Shown: in pieces, positions 59,557-64,000 of the stretch | Numbering within the stretch: position 1 is the stretch's first letter | Layout of the letters: each line of letters opens with the position of its first letter | NCBI GenBank assembly: GCA_034086685.1 | Contig: JAXDZY010000094.1 | Span: forward strand, 45,080 to 109,079 | Source: TWA4 sp034086685 | Lineage (GTDB): Bacteria > Bacillota > Clostridia > Lachnospirales > Lachnospiraceae | Length of the DNA stretch: 64,000 nt | Reading direction: 5' to 3' | Translations under genes and position numbers: made by a program | The notes under the pieces: generated by a model | Told to the model about the DNA's origin: nothing | Database searches by the model: none | Seen by the model: the letters and a program-made list of their open reading frames with translations, nothing else

Positions 59557-60285
59557 ATGATAAAAGAATTTCTTTTTATTCTGATTTTAGCCGCATCGAA
59601 CATCATACAGACAATTACAGGCTTTGCCGGCGGCCCCCTTGCGATGCCGCCGGCAATTGCTCTGCTTGGTTTATCGGATGCCCGGGCGGCCATTACCCTG
59701 ATTTTCTGGTTTTCGACTCTGATCGTAACTTTCCAGAATCTGAAATACGTGAACTGGAAAAAGCTGGGGATCATCCTTTTTTTCATGTCGATCGGCGTGG
59801 TTTTCGGACTATGGGTCTATGACTACTGTCCGGTTCAGTATCTGATGCTTCTGTACGGCATCATTGTTGTCCTGATCGGTTTCAAAAAGCTGCTTGTGAA
59901 ACAAACCAGGGAGCTTCCTGTTCCGGTAACGTATCTGGCTCTGTTTGCCTCCGGCATCATGCAGGCCATGTTTACGTCCGGCGGACCGTTTCTGGTCATA
60001 TATGCCACCGCAGCCATGAAAGACAAGAAAGAATTCCGGGCAACCGTATCCTCCATATGGACAGTGCTGAATATCTTCCTTGCCTTTCAGATGTATCAGA
60101 AGGGGATGTATACCCCCTACGTAAACCGCCTGGTGTTTATCACCATGATTCCCGTTTTTGCTGCCATTTACGCAGGCAACAAAATCAGCAGACGGCTGAA
60201 TCAGGAGGCTTTCCTGAAACTGGTTTACATCCTGCTGATTCTGTCGGGAGGAATCCTGATCGTCAATTATTTTACGGGCAGCTGA
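59557..60285 (+). CDS. TauE/SafE-family membrane permease
   Basis: A 242-aa membrane protein with about seven helices and the duplicated TauE/SafE layout: NIIQTITGFAGGPLAMPP in the first half and ASGIMQAMFTSGGPFLVIYAT in the second. Members export sulfite, sulfoacetate or other small organic anions. Its place at the end of the operon, 22 nt after the Nramp-like gene, suggests a second carrier for the same metabolite. The ribosome site is weak (ACGGACGGG). Confidence 0.85.
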   Translation: MIKEFLFILILAASNIIQTITGFAGGPLAMPPAIALLGLSDARAAITLIFWFSTLIVTFQNLKYVNWKKLGIILFFMSIGVVFGLWVYDYCPVQYLMLLYGIIVVLIGFKKLLVKQTRELPVPVTYLALFASGIMQAMFTSGGPFLVIYATAAMKDKKEFRATVSSIWTVLNIFLAFQMYQKGMYTPYVNRLVFITMIPVFAAIYAGNKISRRLNQEAFLKLVYILLILSGGILIVNYFTGS

Positions 60286-60290
60286 CAGAA

Positions 60291-60339
60291 AATGAGGCCT
60301 TCACATTCGCCTTCATGAATGTGTCAGGCCTCATTTTTG
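60291..60339. terminator. Bidirectional terminator between the pxp operon and the ABC transporter gene
   Basis: AATGAGGCCT at the left and AGGCCTCATT at the right form a 10-bp stem with an inner ACATTC/GAATGT stem. It is followed by TTTTTG on the plus strand and TTTTC on the minus strand. Confidence 0.87.
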
Positions 60340-60388
60340 TTGTACTTTTTCAATTACCGGACAATTCTATCGATCCAGGTACCGGATA

Positions 60389-62233
60389 TCATATCTCATC
60401 CTCATACAGATCGGCTTTCTCCGATTCCTCAGCTGATGCCCGGAACTGGGTTTCATAAAGCCTGGTGTACACCCCTCCACGGCCAACCAGCTCCGCGTGG
60501 GTTCCTTCCTCCACGATCCGTCCCTGATCCACAACGAAGATGCGGTCTGCTGACAGAATAGTACTCAGCCGGTGGGCAATGACAATGCTGGTCCGGTCAT
60601 GAAGCAGCGGCTCGATTGCCTCCTGAATACTGTTTTCCGAAAGAGAATCGAGAGCTGAGGTTGCCTCATCGAAAATGATAATGGAAGGATCCTTCAGAAT
60701 TACTCTGGCAATGGAAATCCGCTGTTTTTCTCCGCCGGAAAGCTTCATGCCGCGGTTTCCCACCCGGGTATCATATCCATCAGGCAGGGAAATGATAAAA
60801 TCATGGATCTGCGCCCGCCTGCAGGCATCGATCAGCTCCTCTTCTGCCGCATCCTGCTTTGCGTAGAGAAGATTTTCCCGGATGGTGCCGTTAAAAAGAT
60901 ACGTATCCTGCGTTACGGCACCGATATGACGCCGCAGTTCCTGAAGATCCAGCCTGCGGACATCCACACCGCTCACATCCACCTCTCCCGCCGTCACATC
61001 ATAAAGCCGCAGAATCAGATTGATGATCGTTGATTTACCGGAGCCGCTGGGCCCCACAAGCGCCGCCATCTGATGCTCTTTCACGGAAAAAGTCACATCA
61101 TCAAGAACCTGCTGTGTCCTGTCATAATCAAAGCTCACATGCCTGAAATCCACCGTACCGCAGAATATCTCCGGTTTCACGGCATCGGGTGCACTGTCAA
61201 TCTCCACAGGCATATCAAGATAAGAAAAAATTCTCCCAAATAAAGCCATGCTGCGGGTAATGTCTACCTGAAGATTCAGAAGCTGATTTAACGGCAGGTA
61301 CATCTTCCCGAGCAGAGTCACCATCACCGTAATGTCTCCCACCGTTACATCCGTTTTCCCGTAAAGAATGATCAGAATGCCGCCTGCCAAATAGATCAGC
61401 ATGGGACCCGCATTGGTAAAAGTGGAAAGTACCGTGCGGAACCACCGTCCTACCACGCTTTCCCTGATATTCAGCTTTACCAGACGGTCATTGGCCTCCC
61501 GGTACCGGTTATACTCATATTCTTCATTGGAAAACAATTTCACCAGCAGCTGACCGTTTACAGACATGGTCTCATTGAGGATCTGATTGATTTCATCATT
61601 GCAGGCCTGTGCCTTCAGTGTAACAGACCAGCGCATCTTCCCGGCACGCTTGATGGGAATGGAAAACAGGGGGACGATAATCATACCGATTACCGCCAGC
61701 TGCCAGCTTTTCTGCATCATGGCAGCCACCGCCAGCACCAGTGTCGCCACATTGCTGAATGCCTTGGAACAGGTATTGGCAATCACATTCTGAACCCCAT
61801 CGATATCACTGGTCATACGGGTGATAATATCGCCCTGTCTGCTGTTTGTGAAAAAACGCTGGCTCATCTTCTGCAGATGACGGTACATGGTATTTCTCAT
61901 GTCGTAGGTGATTTTCTGGGCAATCCATATATTCAGGTAGCTGACCAGCATGGTCAGAAAATCGGAAGCGATCAGCACAGCAAACGACAGCAGAATCAGC
62001 TCCACCAGCCGGTGAAAATCCCTCCCGATCAGCCCGTCATCGATGATCTGTCCGGACAGAATCGAGGGATACAGAGTCAGAAAAGCAGAAGCTGTAATAG
62101 CTGTAAGCGCCAGCAGCACCTGTTTCCAGTAGGGTTTCACATAGCCCATGATGCGCTTTACCATGGGCCAGGTCATCTTCGGAGCATTTTTCTGCTCCTC
62201 TTCCGTTAAAAAATTACTGAATGTATGTGCCAT
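60389..62233 (-). CDS. ABC half-transporter, exporter type (ABCB/MsbA-like)
   Basis: A 614-aa protein with an N-terminal six-helix membrane domain and a C-terminal ATPase: Walker A GPSGSGKST, signature LSGGEKQR, Walker B IIIFDEATSALD and H-loop IVIAHRLS. A single half of this kind works as a dimer and exports lipids, peptides or drugs; the substrate is unknown. GGAGGTG precedes the ATG. It lies downstream of two small membrane-protein genes in the same direction, possibly one transcript. Confidence 0.93.
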   Translation of the reverse strand: MAHTFSNFLTEEEQKNAPKMTWPMVKRIMGYVKPYWKQVLLALTAITASAFLTLYPSILSGQIIDDGLIGRDFHRLVELILLSFAVLIASDFLTMLVSYLNIWIAQKITYDMRNTMYRHLQKMSQRFFTNSRQGDIITRMTSDIDGVQNVIANTCSKAFSNVATLVLAVAAMMQKSWQLAVIGMIIVPLFSIPIKRAGKMRWSVTLKAQACNDEINQILNETMSVNGQLLVKLFSNEEYEYNRYREANDRLVKLNIRESVVGRWFRTVLSTFTNAGPMLIYLAGGILIILYGKTDVTVGDITVMVTLLGKMYLPLNQLLNLQVDITRSMALFGRIFSYLDMPVEIDSAPDAVKPEIFCGTVDFRHVSFDYDRTQQVLDDVTFSVKEHQMAALVGPSGSGKSTIINLILRLYDVTAGEVDVSGVDVRRLDLQELRRHIGAVTQDTYLFNGTIRENLLYAKQDAAEEELIDACRRAQIHDFIISLPDGYDTRVGNRGMKLSGGEKQRISIARVILKDPSIIIFDEATSALDSLSENSIQEAIEPLLHDRTSIVIAHRLSTILSADRIFVVDQGRIVEEGTHAELVGRGGVYTRLYETQFRASAEESEKADLYEDEI

Positions 62234-62361
62234 TGCTTCTCACCTCCGCTATTACGTCTGCACATAATCATTACTCCAACATCATCCTGCCTGTGACATC
62301 ACCGCCTTTCCGATTGAAAATCTGACTGGCTCCGAACAATAACCACATACTATACCGCTGT

Positions 62362-62682
62362 CTACTTTTTCCGGTATTTCTGTTCGATTACCGTATATAC
62401 AGCCATCACACCAATGGTTTCAAACATCACACCGATGATGGAGAAAATGATCAGATCGGAGTTGAAAAGAAGCGGCAGTCCCAGCAGGATGAAAATCACT
62501 CCGTAAACAAGAAATATTGTCCCCACCGCCCGATTGTAGGCTTTCACATTCTCAATTTCGGGTGTCTTTGCATTCGCCCAGAACCCCACGGGTTTTCCTG
62601 CAAAAAAAGCATGAATCCCCAGCACAAAAAACAGTGCTCCCACAGCAGTCCAGATGATAAAACCGATTACATTTTCTGTCAT
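62362..62682 (-). CDS. Small membrane protein, DUF3784-like
   Basis: A 106-aa protein with three predicted membrane helices (about 5-27, 52-70 and 75-97). The segment after the first helix (PVGFWANAKTPEIENVKAYNRAVG) recalls DUF3784 proteins of Clostridia. Function is unknown. AAGGGAG precedes the ATG. It follows the SdpI-like gene by 40 nt. Confidence 0.68.
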   Translation of the reverse strand: MTENVIGFIIWTAVGALFFVLGIHAFFAGKPVGFWANAKTPEIENVKAYNRAVGTIFLVYGVIFILLGLPLLFNSDLIIFSIIGVMFETIGVMAVYTVIEQKYRKK

Positions 62683-62722
62683 ATACCGTTTCTCCCTTTC
62701 TTCTCAGGTTCAAAATACTGCA

Positions 62723-63106
62723 TCAGACGCGCCGTTTTCCATCCTCGTCAAAGGTACGTTTCAATGCCGATTCCGTAAACCAGATGGGAACCAGCATAAC
62801 CACGATCTGAACCAGTGATACAATACTTCCGTAAAAACCCACAATATCAATACTTTTTCCTAATACAGGCAGCATAACCGCCAGCGTCACCGGCAGCATA
62901 ATCAGCCCCATGCGGTACCACAGCCTGCCGAAATAATGGTGGGCAAACTCCCAGGTATCCCTGTTTTTTGTAGACCGGGGAGTCCGGTATCCAAACAGCA
63001 TATTGATCTGCCCCGGCGCTTTATTCCTGAAATACCTTCCGAAACCAAACATGCACACGGGAATCAGCAGATCACAGACCAGCATGAAAATCCAGAAACC
63101 AATCAA
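62723..63106 (-). CDS. SdpI-family small membrane protein
   Basis: A 127-aa protein with an N-terminal helix and two later helices. The loop MLFGYRTPRSTKNRDTWEFAHHY is the SdpI signature. B. subtilis SdpI gives immunity against the SdpC toxin, but most members have unknown roles and no toxin gene is nearby. Start: TTG at 63106 follows TGAGGTG at 7 nt; an ATG at 63157 is 17 codons upstream without a good ribosome site. Confidence 0.72.
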   Translation of the reverse strand: MIGFWIFMLVCDLLIPVCMFGFGRYFRNKAPGQINMLFGYRTPRSTKNRDTWEFAHHYFGRLWYRMGLIMLPVTLAVMLPVLGKSIDIVGFYGSIVSLVQIVVMLVPIWFTESALKRTFDEDGKRRV

Positions 63107-63244
63107 ATGGATGCACCTCACTTCACTATATTTAGTTATTTGCTGCTGGCATTTCATTCATTCATCGTAAGCTCTTTCGATAACACAGGTATGTTTAGCC
63201 CCCATCTTCCACCGCGTTTGCAAATTCATCAGCTGCTTCTCAAT

Positions 63245-63775
63245 CTACACATGGAACCGGTCATATTTCTTATAGCAGTCAATACAGATCTTTTTTCCTC
63301 CCTGAATCCGGATCCAGTTGGCACCGGTGATTTCACCGCAGCATTCACAGGGACAGGAATCAAAGATCCGCGCCTGCTCAGGCAGCTCAATTCGGGTATC
63401 CATCACATCAAACAGCTTTTCCGGTTCCGTGCTCTGATAATATGCAAAGGACTCCTCATGTGTCATGGGAGAAGGCTTTTTTCGAAGCAGAAGACGTACC
63501 GATCTGCCCGTTGTCCGATTATAAAAGGAAAAGGCCTGTTTTCCAGTCATATGAAACAGCAGATTTCCTTTTCCTACGCTGCAGCCCAGAATCACCTGAA
63601 TCGCATCAACACCACAGGCATCATTTTCCGAGATACAGACTACCTGTTCATCATGCGAAAACGTCAGCTCCAGCAGATCAGCAGCATAAATCGCCGCTTT
63701 GAATCCGATCGTCAGCCCTCCGCACTCATGGCCGTGAAAATCCACACATTTTTTCCATAATTCTTTCTGATTCAT
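63245..63775 (-). CDS. FmdE-family protein with C-terminal zinc ribbon
   Basis: A 176-aa protein. Residues 1-100 form the FmdE domain (CVDFHGHECGGLTIGFKAA with His/Cys ligands, and SENDACGVDAIQVILGCSVGKGN). The last 45 residues form a four-cysteine zinc ribbon (CPCECCGEI ... KICIDCY). FmdE-type proteins are found near molybdenum or tungsten formylmethanofuran dehydrogenase genes in archaea and, in bacteria, often beside molybdenum cofactor genes; none is in this window. GGGGGAA precedes the ATG. Confidence 0.85.
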   Translation of the reverse strand: MNQKELWKKCVDFHGHECGGLTIGFKAAIYAADLLELTFSHDEQVVCISENDACGVDAIQVILGCSVGKGNLLFHMTGKQAFSFYNRTTGRSVRLLLRKKPSPMTHEESFAYYQSTEPEKLFDVMDTRIELPEQARIFDSCPCECCGEITGANWIRIQGGKKICIDCYKKYDRFHV

Positions 63776-64000
63776 TTTACATTCCCCCGCTTTGTATTTC
63801 AGAACAGCTTTTACTACTCCGTCTACAGGGTATTATACCATCAACATGGTCTGTGCACTACCGGTTTCCGGCAAATTTACCGGTTTTCATATTTACAAAA
63901 GCAAACGCCAGCTGTAAAGTTGAAGTCTGAACTGTTACTGGTAAATATTTTTTTCTCCGGGAAATAAAAAAAGCTTTCTGAAATGTCTAATAGATAGAAA
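63776..64000. other. Intergenic sequence at the right edge with the FmdE-gene promoter
   Basis: On the minus strand TGG-TATAAT (TATAAT at 63832-63837) is an extended -10 promoter without a good -35, about 55 nt before the FmdE ATG. Farther right, ACCGGT occurs at 63859-63864 and again near 63880 as part of an imperfect inverted repeat. No gene is supported from 63776 to the end. Confidence 0.5.

Noticed and set aside
1..64000. CRISPR array, insertion sequence, prophage or integrated element
   Set aside because: No regularly spaced repeats, transposase, integrase or capsid genes were seen; base composition and gene style look even over the window.

Overview
The window reads as chromosome from a Gram-positive, low-to-mid-GC Clostridia, most probably a Lachnospiraceae member. 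The reasons are the protein sequence style, strong AGGAGG-type ribosome binding sites, textbook sigma-A promoters (TTGACA-17-TATAAT type), intrinsic terminators, a T-box leader, and the Firmicute gene order cysE-cysS-mrnC-rlmB-yacP. I see no phage, insertion sequence, CRISPR array or rRNA. It is mostly housekeeping DNA with two or three metabolic islands.

Layout, left to right. 1-5.1 kb (minus strand): the start of a SWIM/SNF2-type protein, argS, an RsmF-type rRNA methyltransferase, and a sigma-70-like protein that lacks region 4. 5.3-10.0 kb (minus): a tight five-gene operon of a circularly permuted ATP-grasp protein, an alpha-E protein, a transglutaminase-like protein and two AstE-like (M14 fold) proteins, one with an intact and one with a broken zinc site. 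10.3-18.2 kb (minus): a fructokinase-like kinase, a Nudix hydrolase, a PBP/SEDS cell-wall pair, a U32 protein and a ZapA-domain coiled-coil protein. 18.3-20 kb: ruvAB, divergent from a YprB-type nuclease and an esterase.

22.3-26.8 kb (minus): tRNA-Thr, and the T-box-controlled cysE-cysS-mrnC-rlmB-rae1 operon. 27-29.3 kb: a CBS-domain protein, a PAP2 phosphatase and a lipid kinase. 29.4-30.5 kb (plus): two near-identical tRNA-Val/tRNA-Met cassettes flanking ispF. 30.8-37.3 kb: an NlpC/P60 wall hydrolase with tandem 11-nt-spaced sites upstream, a CPBP protease, and carAB.

37.5-47.8 kb (minus): a SpoIID-like/peptidoglycan-binding protein and a ROK kinase, then a sugar-uptake operon (solute-binding protein, two permeases, response regulator, histidine kinase, GH42 beta-galactosidase). 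A perfect 10-bp inverted repeat upstream of it is a candidate operator. 48-51.7 kb (plus): an orphan TrpB2-type synthase behind a possible attenuator, and ftsH.

51.8-60.3 kb: a LysR regulator divergent from an eight-gene operon, pxpB-pxpC-accB-accC-ycsI-pxpA-Nramp-like-TauE-like. It joins the 5-oxoprolinase genes to a biotin carrier and a biotin carboxylase. Because PxpB and PxpC belong to the carboxyltransferase fold families of urea carboxylase, the four proteins look like a split biotin-dependent carboxylase of unknown substrate. 60.4-64 kb (minus): an ABC exporter-type half-transporter, two small membrane proteins and an FmdE-family protein.

The best candidates for under-described biology are the pxp/acc operon and the ATP-grasp/alpha-E/transglutaminase/AstE operon.
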